Source of the DNA: Acanthopleura granulata | Taxonomy: Eukaryota > Mollusca > Polyplacophora > Chitonida > Chitonidae | Assembly: GCA_016165875.1 (NCBI GenBank) | Contig: JABBOT010000030.1 | Location: 744,001-808,000, forward strand | Length of the DNA stretch: 64,000 bases | Reading direction: 5' to 3' | In this document: positions 1 to 11,854 of the stretch, piece after piece | Layout: every line of letters begins with the position of its first letter | How positions within the stretch are numbered: position 1 is the stretch's first letter | Program-made: the position numbers and the translations under genes | Notes under the pieces: generated by a model | What the model saw: only the letters and a program-made list of their open reading frames with translations | Databases searched by the model: none | What the model was told of the DNA's origin: nothing

Positions 1-704
1 ATATACTGGACGAATCAGGAAATTCCAGGGGTTTAGTCAGGCTGCATGTAAATGTACGTTCTTAGAGAACCAACATGACCTGATTACTGATGAAAAAGTG
101 CCGTTTATTGGCAGTTTTTTATGCATACTTGCTAATTAGGCGGCTTATCAAGCTGTTTATCAGTAAAGTTAATTGGTCGGTTTACACAGAAAATTAATTT
201 TTAACGAAAAAAATTTTCACATAGGTCGAGGCTTTCAGTTTTTCACATAGGAGATGATTTTTACGAGGAAAATACTTTTTACACAAGCAATCATTTTTAG
301 GTGGAAATTATATTTCCTACAGAGAATATTGTTTGTTTGTTTTTTCACATGAAAAATATTTGCATCGCGGTTGAAATATTTACGGTGCAAATATTTCAAC
401 TGCTGTGGAAATATTTCAACCGCTGTGCAAATATTTTTTCATTTAAACAAATAATTTTTGAAAAAAAGAATTAGTTCCTAAGTAAAAAACTTGGTTACCA
501 CTGTGAAAAGAATTTTTTTCGTGAAGAAGTTATTTTCGGTGAAAACCGATTAATTATGTTTACTGTTTGATCCTCGTCTTACTAGCAAGTTTACATGGAA
601 AACGACCCAAAATTTCAAATGAAATTAGATGGCAATAATAAGACACCGTAGATAACGCAACATGAATCAAAACATTAATCTAATGAACTGATCTTCAATG
701 GCAG
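1..704 (+). other. 3' part of the last intron of gene A
   Basis: AT-rich DNA without a convincing exon. It ends in a splice acceptor (ATGGCAG at 698-704) that opens the terminal exon of gene A. Low-complexity, internally repetitive stretches occur between about 180 and 540. The transmembrane exon of gene A is not visible here and must lie upstream of the window. Confidence 0.6.
355..440. repeat. Short tandem repeat with AAATATTT cores
   Basis: About four imperfect units of roughly 22 bp, each containing GAAATATTT or CAAATATTT followed by CAACYGCTGTG or a variant. The self-complementary AAATATTT core recurs in each unit. Confidence 0.6.
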
Positions 705-1176
705 GAGAAGAAAAAATCGGATAGACCGCACCAACATGGCGGCTATGGACAAAGATGCTGAGGGCGGGGCTGGACCATCCGTGCAAGACGAAGTAAGCAG
801 CTCATTCCCGGAGGCTTCCGGAGTTCTGCCAGACGTACTGCATCACGGGAAGGATTTCAAGGTCATTCCTAGTGACAGCCACCGTGTCGCATACCAGACA
901 GATGAGTTGTCTCGAAATAATGACTCAGATGGTCTTCAGGATGGGAAGACCGAACATTCACATTTACATTCCAGGAAGGATCCCGGCGCCATGTATTCAA
1001 ATTTCAAGGTTCTGGAAAACAAAGCCAAGAAGCTTGCCGAGGAGAAACGGCGAAACGAAGACATTTCTGAAGATAATTCCCAGTACAAAACCTTGTCACG
1101 TGCCAACTGGAAACTCTCAGATGAAAATCCAGGCACTTATGAAAACTACAACACACTGTACAGTATGAAAGAATAA
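705..1176 (+). CDS. Gene A terminal exon: cytoplasmic tail of a receptor-like protein
   Basis: The exon is read from the acceptor at 703-704. The first base completes a split codon, then comes a basic run (RRKNRIDRTN) before the internal Met at 736, so the true exon is longer than an ATG-initiated reading. The position and basic run match the stop-transfer start of the tail exons in genes B, C and D, which share the same phase-2 entry. The tail is hydrophilic, about 157 residues, and rich in tyrosine motifs: YSNF, YKTL, YENY, YNTL and YSMK, the last four near the C-terminus. YSNF is a YxN (Grb2-SH2 type) candidate, and YKTL and YNTL are YxxL candidates. Sequence outside these motifs differs from the other tails, so it is a distant paralogue or an unrelated receptor. 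The stop is at 1174-1176. The transmembrane exon is outside the window, so membrane location is inference. Confidence 0.65.
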
Positions 1177-2942
1177 TGGCTCAACAAAACAAATATAACA
1201 TTCGGATCGGGTTACTTAAAGCCCCTAAACCTTAATATATATGGTATCTACATGTACTTTGTCCTTATTGATTTATCAGCGTATATAGCTTGGACAACTC
1301 GTGCAAAACATTTTGCTTATGGTTTATGATAATTGACATATTGCTACATGTACCTTCGTTTTAATTCAGACGATTGATTCTGTTTCCTGCACTTAAGGCA
1401 GGGGAATACGTTTTCCTGGAGCCTTTAGATGTTTTTGTTTTAATGAGTATCCAAACACATTTTGGACATGCTTGCTCCAGCCTATTTGACTGGGTTTATC
1501 CAAGTAGGATCCATTTAATCAGACAGCTGACTTTCAGCAAGGTGTCATCTTGCAGCAGGCCGATGGCATTCTCAGAAATATTACAGTGTTGCGTCCCTAG
1601 AACTCTATGTCGAGGACCATTGTCGTGGTGCCGTGCCCATACACGTTATTCCCACATCAGGTCCACATTCTCATATGGTGTATATGTTAACGTATTTCGC
1701 ACCACTTGATTAACACAATAAGAACGTCACAGAAATGGAGACCTTTGAAAGTCAACTCCGTCCTGCCTTTGTTAGACTTCTGCTTTAGGTGACCGCAAGA
1801 GTGCATCTAAATATTTGGCTGTCCATTTTCGTTAGTGGGCTGATCAAGGTATAGTTATTAAAGTGAGCCACGACGGTGATTTATGGAGTCCAATAATGAT
1901 TGAGGTATTAGTGCAGGATTCGAGAGGGGGATGATATATCTGCAAGGTCAGAAGCATCGGATGTTGGTCCAATCCCATTCTCGGATACCGCTCACGTTTC
2001 CACGTCCCCATGCATTCACGATTCTTCGAGTCTTATTAGTAACAATTGATCCAGGTGGCCTTGTGTTATTTGTAGAGGAATCGCGTTCAAAAGGAATGAC
2101 ACGTTTGCTTTGTCCACGGTGTTCATGAGGATTTGATAGTAACATATTGAAGAAAGTTCATCCTGTAGCTACTTGACGAAATCCGTTTATTGAAATACCG
2201 GCATTCCAGGTTTCTCCAAACGTCAAACTGAGTGCTAATGATCAGAATGTTAAAAATCCGATGATTAAAATCAACCCAACGGTATTTTTTCGTGATTAAG
2301 TTAGTGACAGAACTTTGTTTGTACAGATCACCTGTAAATGTTCCAGGAAATGACGTCATAGTTATTTTTCACGAACAGAATGAATGTATATAACTATTAG
2401 ATGTATAAAATAGATGACATTTTGAACATGTAAATTCTCAAAAACTTTTTTTTTGCATTTAATGTAACATCTGATACATACATGATTTAATTTGAAAGAT
2501 GTATGTCAAATGGCCGATCTTTATAAACAAATTTTTGAAGCCTTTCCAAAATTGAAATTGAAATCCTTTTGGAATTTTCATTTTATGGTTTTAAGACCTC
2601 TGATTCTTGATTTCTTGTCTGATGATGTCTATCTGTCGTTGTCACATAGCTTCATCCTCACATCTAAATGCTCAATGAATATTTTCTTGCTGAAATTTAA
2701 ATGTATTGTTCAAACAACAGGCAAGTAAAATGTTGTAAAGCTGCGGTTGGTATGGTCTGAAACTCCGGTGAAATAAATAAATACAACTTTGTATATCTGC
2801 TAAACTATGAAAACTGTATTTGTTTTGTTTGCAAGAAATGAATAAACTTATCAGTTATAAAGCGGTCAATTACTATTTCCAGCTATCAAATTTTGTACGT
2901 GTAAATTTGTACGTTTTATATGGAGTTGACAAGAACCGGCTG

Positions 2943-3203
2943 TTATAGCTGCCGACCTAGTGTTCTTGGATGTCGTCGGCCATGAACCACGTCTCGCTTG
3001 TTGAAATCCAGATAAACCATGCTCATATACGACTCTCCGTCAATAAATTTCAGGTATCTGGCGAGGTTCGTTGAGTTAAGCTCCAACAACTGGCCCATCT
3101 CCTTCACACACCCTCTTAAACGTATTGTTAGCGCAATGAGAGATCCTGGCGGGCAAGAAAAGGGGTCCAAATTGCTGAGAAACACACCCTTTCCAGTTGA
3201 CAC
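2943..3203 (-). CDS. Possible minus-strand exon, unknown product
   Basis: An open frame of about 86 codons on the minus strand, ending in TAA at 2943-2945. Its composition looks protein-like (for example ARYLKFIDGESYMSMVYLDF and RRHPRTLGRQL). A good acceptor-like CCGCCAG lies inside the frame at about 3143-3150, which would shorten the exon to around 68 residues. I do not recognise a family. No other exon of the same gene could be identified nearby, so it may be a stray fragment or chance ORF. Confidence 0.25.
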   Translation of the reverse strand: MSTGKGVFLSNLDPFSCPPGSLIALTIRLRGCVKEMGQLLELNSTNLARYLKFIDGESYMSMVYLDFNKRDVVHGRRHPRTLGRQL

Positions 3204-3435
3204 GTTACAGTGTTTGTGTGCTACATAAGAGCTATCTTAGCACACTTGCACCTAGAAGTGTGACGTAATCCTAGAAGGAACAAAGGAGCACATAAGTTTG
3301 GACCGCTTTGTAAAGGGCCGGAATAAGTCTTACGGGTTTCCCATTACTTTGTGTTTGATGATTAATAACATGGTGGTAAATGAATAAAAATGATGGACGC
3401 CGCATCCGGAAAGCAACTTATCAGCATTCTTCCGT

Positions 3436-3606
3436 TTTCTAGTTGAAGGGCTCTTCGGCTGTACATTGGAAGGTCCACCAGCAACCTGCGGACGGCCTTG
3501 GGTTTCCCGGGGCTCTGCCGGGTTTCCTCCCACCTAGTGTTTTACTCCGTCGTATAAGTAAAATATTACGGCGTAAAACACCAACGACATAAATAGATAA
3601 ATCAAA
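3436..3606 (+). mobile_element. SINE, 5'-truncated, plus orientation
   Basis: Contains the family core (GCAACCTGCGGACGGCCTTG, then GGGCTCTGCCGGGTTTCCTC) and the 3' end (AAGTAAAATATTACGGCGTA AAACACCAA) followed by an A/T-rich tail. The tRNA-like head is missing. Confidence 0.8.
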
Positions 3607-3837
3607 TAGTTCAAGGGCTATATGGTGTTGTCGTCGTGAATGCCAAGCGGCATTTCTTCCATCGGGTGTCTTTCATCCGTTACAATGACTTCTTCATTAA
3701 AGGAGGACCATGGTGTGAGCAACAAATGACAACTACATGTAGTCGTGTTCATCCTATGAGCTATGCAGGTATGTGGTCCACTAATCTCATATATTAGACG
3801 CACTCGAAGGGATTTCCCTCTGAGAGTTCTCTGTTGT

Positions 3838-3895
3838 TAGAAAGAGATAGAGAGAGAGAGAAAGGCAGGGAAAGAGAGAGAGAGAGAGAGAGAGT
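3838..3895. repeat. (GA)n microsatellite
   Basis: A mixed AGAGAG run interrupted by GGCAGGGA. Confidence 0.95.
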
Positions 3896-4159
3896 AGCTA
3901 AAGCCCGTGCTTCTCGGCAGTGATGTATCCAGCTTGTTAATCCTGCATGCATGCAATTAGCACAGAATAAAGAGTGTGGGATTTTTGAGTTGAACTGTTC
4001 TTTTAAAAATTAATAGACACGACCAACTGAAACGAGTGCTTGGACTGATCAAAATGGCTCAGATGGTTATAGTGCCCATACTCTCTACAATTGCCGGGCT
4101 AATAAACAAATGAGGCCGTGTGTTCGAATCCAGCCCTCGCTTCTTCGACTGCGGCTTCA

Positions 4160-4430
4160 AGTTGATTTATTAATTTGATTGGTGTTTTACGCCGTACTCA
4201 AGAACATTTTTCACTTATACGACGGTGGTCAGCATTATGGGTGGAATAAAATCGATCAGGGTCCGGGGAAAACCCACGACCATCCCCAGGTTGCTGGTGG
4301 TCCTTCCCAAGTGCTATTGGAGTGGAAGCCTTCGTGAGTTGGGCTTGAAGAGCGATCGCATTGGTGAGAAGCACCAGGGTTATTGCGTTGGACTTGCTCG
4401 CTAACCCCCTAGGCAGAATCGTTTTAATTT
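4160..4430 (-). mobile_element. SINE, near full length, minus orientation
   Basis: Begins with the reversed 3' tail (TTTGATTGGTGTTTTACGCC), passes through the core with CATTATGG and CCACGACCATC, and ends in the reversed tRNA-like head (ATTGGTGAGAAG, GTTATTGCGTTGGACTTGCT). Confidence 0.85.
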
Positions 4431-4439
4431 TAATTTTTA

Positions 4440-4640
4440 GTCCGGTTTAAAGCCAAGGCCTCCCCCAGTTGGACCCTCCAATGCCCGTGCGACGGGAGGC
4501 TTAATATACGGTATATCATGTAAACTTCGGTGGTTTACACAGTGCTCCCTCGTTTCCTCCACCCATTAACCTGTCCTCCGTTCTATAAGTGATAAATTTT
4601 CGAGAAGGGCGTTAAATGACAGGCAAATAAATAAATATAT
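4440..4640 (+). mobile_element. Diverged SINE-like element
   Basis: The 3' end (AAGTGATAAATTTTCGAGAA, GGCGTTAAATGAC, then AAATAAATAAAT) resembles the SINE 3' end used throughout the window. The 5' half does not match well. Confidence 0.4.
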
Positions 4641-6362
4641 ATGTGAAACTAAATGACGAAAACAATCAACGGAAATCGTCAGTACACAACAGTCAGCGAC
4701 ACGGTGTCCCATTCCTTGGTAACATTATCCATTCGAAAATTTATCGTAAGCAGCCAAATGTAAACGACCTATGTAATATATAGAAAACACTCTGACAGTG
4801 CACACCTAACGCCTCTGGTACATACATTTTTACATTTTCACCCTAAAGACGGACGGCACACTGCTCTTCTCTCTTATGTGTCACTTCGAAAAAGTCCTGG
4901 ATCCGAACACCACTTTGAGAGGCCACCAATATCTAATGGGGAACCTTTCCCGCCTAAGTTAACTCAGACCCAAATTGTGAGATCCTGTAGTTCGTTCCTG
5001 TTGTTTATAGTGACAACTTTGGGCAAACTGGTAGCGTTGTACCCATGTATTACAAGAGAATATTAATTAATTCGGATGGCGCCCGAGTCCCTCTTCCGCG
5101 TGAAAAAGGTACCTCATCACAAAATTTCATTCTACACAGTATTTCCTAGGGACTACCTACTTACTGGCAGACGTATGGTATGATGCCGTCAAAGACAACA
5201 TTCATACCCACCTGGAAGTAGTGTACGTCTATATGTACATGTATATATGCTTGGGTTTTCCATCGCACGTGAACTCAACATTTTTTTTCAGTTATATGAC
5301 GGCGAGGAGTAATTAGAATGTATATATACTGTTTCTTTTTGGGACAAGCGCCTAGCACATCTTGTTGCAAAAGTTTAAGATCGTATGACATATTGTGAAT
5401 TTCTTCAAACAGAGACGCCGCAGTACCGAGATCCTTCCATTACGGATTACGTTTGATAACATCACCATAATCACACGTTAAATGAAAAGAAAACACTAAC
5501 AAGGAAATAATTGTCTTGCCTGGAGGCCTGTCTAAAACAACGTACATGATATTTGCAGTGATCATAATAGCACTAAAACCGTTATATACAAGAGACAGAC
5601 GTAAATACACAGAGACATCGTTATGAATGTTCAAAACGCCACCTTCGCAGAATTTCAGCCACATTTCCGCGAAACACTGCCAAGGACAGCATTAGAATTT
5701 GGAATAAAAATGAATCAAACATTCTCACAACTCGGGTAAAGCACAAAAATCAACTTTGAAAACATCGAGCAGAAAATTATGTCATATTCTAACACGTGCA
5801 AAATTCGTACTACATGGAGAATAGACACGTCAACTGCCATGCGGTAGCGTACATGCAGTAAATTTTCCCGGGAACGAACAGTGTTGTCAGCGAGTAACAC
5901 CCGAGTAAAACACCCGCCGTGCCGCTTGGATTGTATACGTCAGCTGAATTCAATAACTTCAGGCTGATTCCATCTCGCCTTACTTACACCTGTTTTCTTC
6001 TATATGGTAATTAGATGTTTGCCTTAAAGTAATGCAGCTCTTCTATAAACTTTATAAACTGAAAAGAATCACGTAAAAAGCGATCGCGCGAGATGTGCCT
6101 ATTTTTGCACCAAGGCTTACCTCAGGGCGTACATGAGATGTACGCGTGTAATATTCAGTAAACGTTATCACCACAATGTATGGCTGCCATTTTGTGAATA
6201 ATGCGAACTACATGTATAGGCTGCATGTAACAGACAGGACGCCTTGATACTGAATGTATTACTAAGTGGTTCCTTCAACTGTGCGCGATTGAACGGGATT
6301 TACTAATGTAATAATAAACCCGGTGATGACAGATATAACAGAAATCTGAACAACAGTAGTCG

Positions 6363-6412
6363 TGTGCGGGTGTTGGGGGAGGGGGTACTCTGGGGGAGTG
6401 GGGGGTTCGAGC
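6363..6412 (+). other. G-rich tract with quadruplex potential
   Basis: At least four runs of three or more G on the plus strand (GGG, GGGGG, GGGGG, GGGGG, GGGGGG) within 50 bp. Confidence 0.5.
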
Positions 6413-6660
6413 GCTGGTTGATAAAACTGCTATGTGGATTCTGAATTAAAACCCTTCAAAACTGAACGCAGAGTATCGTAAAATTTTAGGCGAACTTCTA
6501 CCGTCTGTTATTTTCCCCGTATATGGGAAAGCTTTGTATTAGTGTCGAAGGGCATAAGGCGGATGGATATGATAGCTTAGTCGACGGTGGCTTGTATCTG
6601 CTTAACAGTTTCTGTGACGCTTTGAGATGGATTAATAGTATTCCTCAATAAAGACTTTGG

Positions 6661-6790
6661 TGAACGAAACATAAATGTTTCCCAACAATTTTATCAAAGA
6701 AACATAAATGTTTCTCTACAGTTTTATGAACGAAACATAAATGTTTTCCTACAGTTTTATGAACGAAGCATAAATGTTTCCCTACAGTCC
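6661..6790. repeat. 33-bp tandem repeat, about four copies
   Basis: Units share GAACGAAACATAAATGTTTC followed by YCYACAGTTTTAT. Each unit contains an inverted repeat, GAAACAT-AA-ATGTTTC. Confidence 0.85.
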
Positions 6791-6844
6791 AAATAACAGT
6801 CTGGTCAATATAGTCACACCATATAGTCTGGATTAATGATGTAG

Positions 6845-7063
6845 AGAAACCATGAAGTTTTGAGTCTTAATATGACTTTGTACGCAGAACAAAACTGTAC
6901 AGGGAAACGGATATTTTATACAAAAGTTTCTATGAAACCAGGAAATGAAATAAAGCCCCCAGGCCTCTGTGACAGGTCATTTGTCAAATTCATTACCACA
7001 TGTGCTACGCTCTCAAGGCACGAGTCAGCCATAAAAGAATCTAAGGCTATACTAGAGAATTGA
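6845..7063 (+). pseudogene. Orphan ORF with a Greek-key-like signature
   Basis: An open frame from 6845 to the stop at 7061-7063, with no convincing upstream ATG. It includes LYAEQNCTGKR and GLCDRSFVKFIT. The spacing (aromatic, four residues, C-x-G, then D-R-S about 30 residues later) is reminiscent of a beta/gamma-crystallin Greek-key motif, with Cys in place of the usual second aromatic. No flanking partner motif is visible. It may be an isolated or decayed exon; the family assignment is tentative. Confidence 0.25.
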
Positions 7064-7591
7064 GGAAATGTAAACTACTACAGCATATAGAGTAAATCCA
7101 GAACAGCGACGACAGCGTGATGGTTGACAAATAGACACACGCAACTGGTGGATTTGGCCTGATGTCAATTTACCTACACCTCAGTCAGGGTGTGTTTTCT
7201 GACTCTTCATGTCCAATGATTTATACGCTGTCTCGAATCATCTCTTAAGCATAATTACGTAAAAAAGGCACAGTGATGTTAATTAGAACTCATTTGTCAC
7301 TGGATATCAATACATTTAATAATCAGCAGCAATCGAAGATGACCAGGCCTCTGGGGGCACTGAGCCCACAGACAATACCCAGTTTCATTCAACCACACAA
7401 CTTAAATCACTACAGCAACAGGATTAAACATTTCTAAGCTATACAATGTTAGAACACTCGCCCACGGTGTTTCGCTCACGAGAGGTCATCTCTTACGAGG
7501 CAATCATGCGCCGATCTCAATTCAAACTGCTCATTAGACTTCATGCAACAAGGAAGTTAACACGGCCAAGCGTGTGACGTATTATTTACAT

Positions 7592-7598
7592 TATATAT
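7592..7598 (+). promoter_or_regulatory. Candidate TATA box of gene B
   Basis: TATATAT about 120 bp upstream of the gene B start codon. A TGACGT (CRE-like) word lies just upstream at 7575-7580. Position only; no transcript start is known. Confidence 0.3.
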
Positions 7599-7715
7599 CT
7601 CATTTTATACAGGCATTTGTACGCTCATACACAGACTACCAGTCAGCATCTAGGAAGGTACTTCGGTCAGGAGCACTGTCACCTTAACCTTAGAGTCCGA
7701 TAGAGGTGAGAATGA

Positions 7716-7785
7716 ATGAATATGGCTAGTTCTTTCCTTCCTGCGTTGACTATAACAGCTGCGCTAATAGCTACATTGATCAAGG
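7716..7785 (+). CDS. Gene B exon 1: signal peptide
   Basis: The start chosen is the ATG at 7716 (MNMASSFLPALTITAAALIA...), because an overlapping ATG at 7712 stops after five codons; the second Met at 7722 is an equally good start. A short N-region is followed by a hydrophobic core of about 15 residues typical of a secretory signal. The exon ends at 7785 before GTAAGT, leaving one base (phase 1), which fits the next EGF exon. Confidence 0.7.
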
Positions 7786-7875
7786 GTAAGTCCTGTCATC
7801 TCTAACTTCTGTTTACAGGTACAGTTAGGTAGTCACGTCATACGTTATACACAGTCTCAGTATTTTTTTTCTGCA

Positions 7876-8207
7876 GTAGAGGTATCTACAAACGGCCATT
7901 ACAGGAAAACGACAGCTGCGATCGTAACAAACCCAACAGGGTTAGAAAGATTAGTTTTTACGCTTTCTTAACATAATATATTTGTGTCTTTAACCATCGA
8001 TGTTTGGTGCTTAAATTCTGGCCGTAACGAGGTCGACTCTGGTGAATGGATACTATTCATGCTCAACGAAGTCAGCTTCGGCAGGAGAGGTATCTACAAA
8101 CGGCAATTACGGGAAAACGACAGCCGCGACAGTAACAAACTCAGTGGGATTGGGGAAGATCAGTTTCTAAGTTTTCTACACATAGTATATTTGTGTTTTT
8201 AACCATC
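7876..8207. repeat. Direct repeat (two ~125-bp copies) with stalk-like coding potential
   Basis: Copies at about 7878-8001 and 8085-8207 share GAGGTATCTACAAACGGC, GGGAAAACGACAGC or AGGAAAACGACAGC, and TATTTGTGTYTTTAACCATC. The first follows a good acceptor (TTTTTTTTCTGCAG at 7863-7876) and reads V-E-V-S-T-N-G-H-Y-R-K-T-T-A in the gene's usual phase, but no phase-1 donor follows. It may be an old stalk exon and its copy. Confidence 0.5.
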
Positions 8208-9139
8208 GACTTACCATGAGAGTCCACAAAGTAATTTGTCCGTTAAAATCTCCTCCAGTCAGACTCATGAGAAGTTGGATTTAAACTAAGTTTTGCGTTA
8301 CGCGCTGAAACGGACTGATAACGTGGACACCACTTACATATATTTGGCTGCGGTGAGCTTTCATTTGATACATGTACCATATATCACCATGCATATTCAT
8401 TATGTCCAAATTGTAAACAAATAAGGCCCGTCTGTTTCCTGGTCTAATCATTTTCTCCGTAACACATGATACTAAACAAGAAAGATATGGGCACACACAC
8501 ATGGAGCTCGAAGTCCTAAACTCTACTGAGAGCTGGATTCATAACCGAACGAGTTACCGCTGTAATATTTTTTCGATTTACAAAAATATGATTGCCATAG
8601 ATTAGAATTCTCCAACTTGACATCAAAAAGGCACAAATGATTTTGGTTCACAAAATTATATTTTTATGACGAAAATTCCCTCAGCAAAACCCCCTAAAAT
8701 AGCGAAATTTGTTTTGGATCTTCCTTTTGCCTTCTGATAAAACTAAAAGTATGAATCACACCACTCCAAGTTTTCAAAGATATGTTGCATAGTGATTGTA
8801 CTTCAGATTCAAGTCAATTTTCTCTCTTTTTTCCACGAAAAAATTATACTTTACCCTCTCAACACCTGGGAACGATTTCCCATCTGCTTACAAGTGGTCT
8901 TTTCAATTCAAACCCACGGTTTAATTGTTATTTAACAGCTTGACACAACTGCGATACCGTGGCCGTGAGTATAGGGTAGTTGTATAGGTCAGTAAATGTA
9001 AGTTGATTGCATTAGCCTTCCAGAATTTAGCTTATGATACATTACATCACGGCGTAGCAGGTCCAGTCCCTCAGTGAATGTATGCACGGGTTGATTATAT
9101 TTATTCATGATATGGTGTTTCAGAATTTAACTCACGTTA

Positions 9140-9995
9140 GATTACAAGTCCTTTATTCAGTCTGTTACCACTAGTTCGCCATCACAAAAGGGACGGCCAC
9201 ATTTATCACTTGTTCACGGTGAATTAACAGCATTAACATCGCTTCACCATGACAAAGTGAGAACGACATGGTGACAAAGAGACGGCTGCATCACCACTGG
9301 TTCACTATCACAAAGTGCTTACTACAGTTACCCCCGGTGGACGATGATAACTTGACGGCTACATTACCGCTGGTTCATGATGAAAACGCGACGGCTACAT
9401 TTACCACTTGTTCACGATAACAAAATGAGAGCTACATTTCCACTGACTGACGAGCACAAAGTGACGGCTACATTTACAACTGGTTCACGATGACAAAGTG
9501 AGAACTTTGTCACGATTACATAGAAACTTCTTCACGATTACATAGAAACGGCTGTATTATCAATGGTTTAAGATGAAAACGTGATGGCTACTTTTCCCAC
9601 TGGTGCAAAATGAAATAGTGACGGATTTATTTCCCACTGGCTCTAGATGACAAGTTTACCATAAGTTCGCGATGACAAAGTGACGGCTACATTTGCCACT
9701 GGTTCACGGTGAAAATATCACGGCTACTTTTACCACTGGTTTCCGATGACAAAGTGAGAACTACATTATTACTTGTTCACGATGAAAATATCACGGCTGC
9801 ATTTACCACTGGTTCACATCTGTCACTGGTTCACTATGGAAACGTGACGGCAACATTTAACACTGGTTCACGATGACAAAATAACGGCTACATTTACCGC
9901 TGGTTCAAAATGAAAACGGGAGGACTACATTTACCACTTAATTTAACAAATTGACGGTTATATTATCACTGTTTCACGATCACAAAATCACGGCT
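9140..9995. repeat. ~37-bp minisatellite (about 20 units)
   Basis: Diverged units with the consensus GGTTCACGATGACAAAGTGA followed by CGGCTACATTTACCACT. Unit length varies and several units carry AAAACGTGA or AAAATATCA in place of CAAAGTGA. Confidence 0.9.
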
Positions 9996-11320
9996 CCATG
10001 AGATATCAATGTTTTCAAGTCATCCTTTGAATACACTGTTTCGAGAATGACAATCATTTAATAACATTTACACAATTTCAAAATTTCAAAGCAGCACGCC
10101 GTTTTGATTTCCACATATTTTTGCTAAATTTTCACTGATTTGATAAAACCCACGATTTTCGTTAAGTACATATTACGCATTTGTAGAATATTGTCAGACA
10201 GCAATAACTATTCGTATCAATAGTATTCGGAAGTTCTTCCTAATAGAGCTATCACACTGATAAACGCTGGGTATGTTTTCTGGGTGAAAAACGAACAGGT
10301 TGTATTATTACCCCATAGTATTATATCATATATAACAGATTTGTTCTGATGCTCCAACATACACGTAACACTTAGGGTGTAATATAATACTGTATTGTCC
10401 ATACAGCTTTATTATATTTTTGTGCTACATTAACATAATCTGTTTTACCTTAACTCACAAAAATGTTATTCATACTTGTTTATTATATTACTATTTATTT
10501 TTTTATTGGTTCAATGGGTTTTTTTTATTGGTCCCTGTGAAACAGTTAGGTTTTATACATAAATGTATAAGCACATCTCGACTGTCCGCTCACCAGCAAT
10601 CACCCCACCTCAACCCCACCACCCACATCCGAACACCCTTACAACGCTCTATCTCCCATCAATATATCCTTATTTATTTAAATGGAATCCTGAAAATACA
10701 TACAGCCATCTCGCTTGAAAGAGAGGCCGATTTCATATCATTTAAAATAACCAGGCCCTAAGTTCACCTATTCCCCGGGGACGAAAATTATCAACCTTAT
10801 GCCTCACGCATTCCTCATTAAAACAAGAAAGTACAAACTGTGCTTATTCTCTGTAAACACAAAGTGAGTAAATGAAGCCCCGTGATGTAAACATTCTGTA
10901 GGGGAAAATACACATAGAACACTTATGTAGTGCAGCAACAACAGCATTTTGTCACATTTATACATCGGAGCATGGAGCTAGAAGACGAATTAGAATCATG
11001 CGAGCGGATGTTAAAATCACGCCATGGAATAAGTTTTCAGTTGTCGAATAAATAAAAACCCATAATTCTGAGATACAAAAGAAAACACCATTGGTGCTTT
11101 TAGGATTGTGTTAGTTTGTGGTTCTGTTCAATACAACCACTCTGGCAATGTTTATATATCCAGTTTTTTGAGTCGAGGTGTCAACTGTCATTTTTGATAG
11201 AAAAACTCATTTCGTCTCTTGATGTTTGTGTCACATGTATAAACCAAGATTAGTTTTTAACGTATCTTATTTGTCTGTTTACAGAATTGCGCCTATAATC
11301 ATCGTGTTTTTCTCCTCCAG

Positions 11321-11467
11321 GCTCTTCAGCAGACCAGTGTGAAGGCAAATGTGGATATGGGACGTTTTGCCGAGAGAACCGGGATATCCTCCGTGGTTAT
11401 TATACCTGCCATTGTAAAGAAGGTTTTGCCAGGTTAACCTACCAAAGACGGGTTTGGTTTTGTTACG
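11321..11467 (+). CDS. Gene B EGF-like exon 1
   Basis: The acceptor CTCCTCCAG at 11312-11320 opens a 147-nt exon ending before GTGGGT; it is phase 1-1 (49 codons net). The module begins GSSADQCEGKCGYGTFC. Six cysteines are spaced C-x3-C-x5-C-x12-C-x-C-x15-C, an EGF-like pattern with a long last loop. It is an extracellular module. It is base-for-base equivalent to the exon at 12653, so one is a very recent duplicate. Confidence 0.75.
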
Positions 11468-11782
11468 GTGGGTAATATAAATGCTGTGTCACACGTAATT
11501 ATAAACACTAAATACATCCACTTATTGAGGAGATCTTTAGACCGAGACATACACTCTGATTCTCTAAGTGGTATTATGTACTATATCGACACTTGATTGG
11601 CTCCCTCCACAAAGTGCATTGGGCCTATCACTGGTTGAGATATATCAATCTGGAATACCTGGTCAGCCAAGCCTAATTGAAACTAATTATAGGCTGTTGT
11701 GTTTGTTGGACTTGTTTTTATCTATGTCGTGAAATTATGCAATTTCCTGTCTCGACTATTTACGAATAATTTGGTTCTACAG

Positions 11783-11854
11783 AAGCCTAGTCGGTATAGG
11801 ACAGGATGTTCTCCAAACACTCGGTGAGACGGTTATTGGTGTTTATGTCAGCAT
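11783..11854 (+). pseudogene. Decayed EGF exon in duplication unit 1
   Basis: Homologous to the intact exon at 14444: both follow a CTACAG acceptor and share the words GTTCTCCAAACACTC and TTATTGGTGTT. Read in the family phase it hits TAG at 11788-11790 and again a few codons later. Similarity ends abruptly at CAGCAT, where unrelated sequence begins. It is non-functional as an EGF exon. The frame that stays open across it is a shifted frame, not a real protein. Confidence 0.75.

Larger units (their letters stand above)
1177..7715. other. Intergenic region between genes A and B
   Basis: About 6.5 kb without a gene model. It holds SINE copies, microsatellites, a 33-bp tandem repeat, a G-rich tract and two isolated coding-like ORFs, listed separately. 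The remaining sequence (for example 1200-2900 and 4650-6350) is AT-rich, and I see nothing in it. Confidence 0.55.
7786..11320 (+). other. Gene B intron 1
   Basis: A 3.5-kb intron with a local direct repeat near its 5' end and a 37-bp minisatellite in the middle. Its 3' end lies inside the first unit of the 1332-bp tandem duplication. No other exon was recognised. Confidence 0.55.

Noticed and set aside
1374..1709. 111-codon ORF downstream of gene A
   Set aside because: No splice context, domain or paralogue; composition is compatible with chance.
9140..9995. CRISPR-like array
   Set aside because: Units are contiguous diverged copies without unique spacers, in an animal intron.
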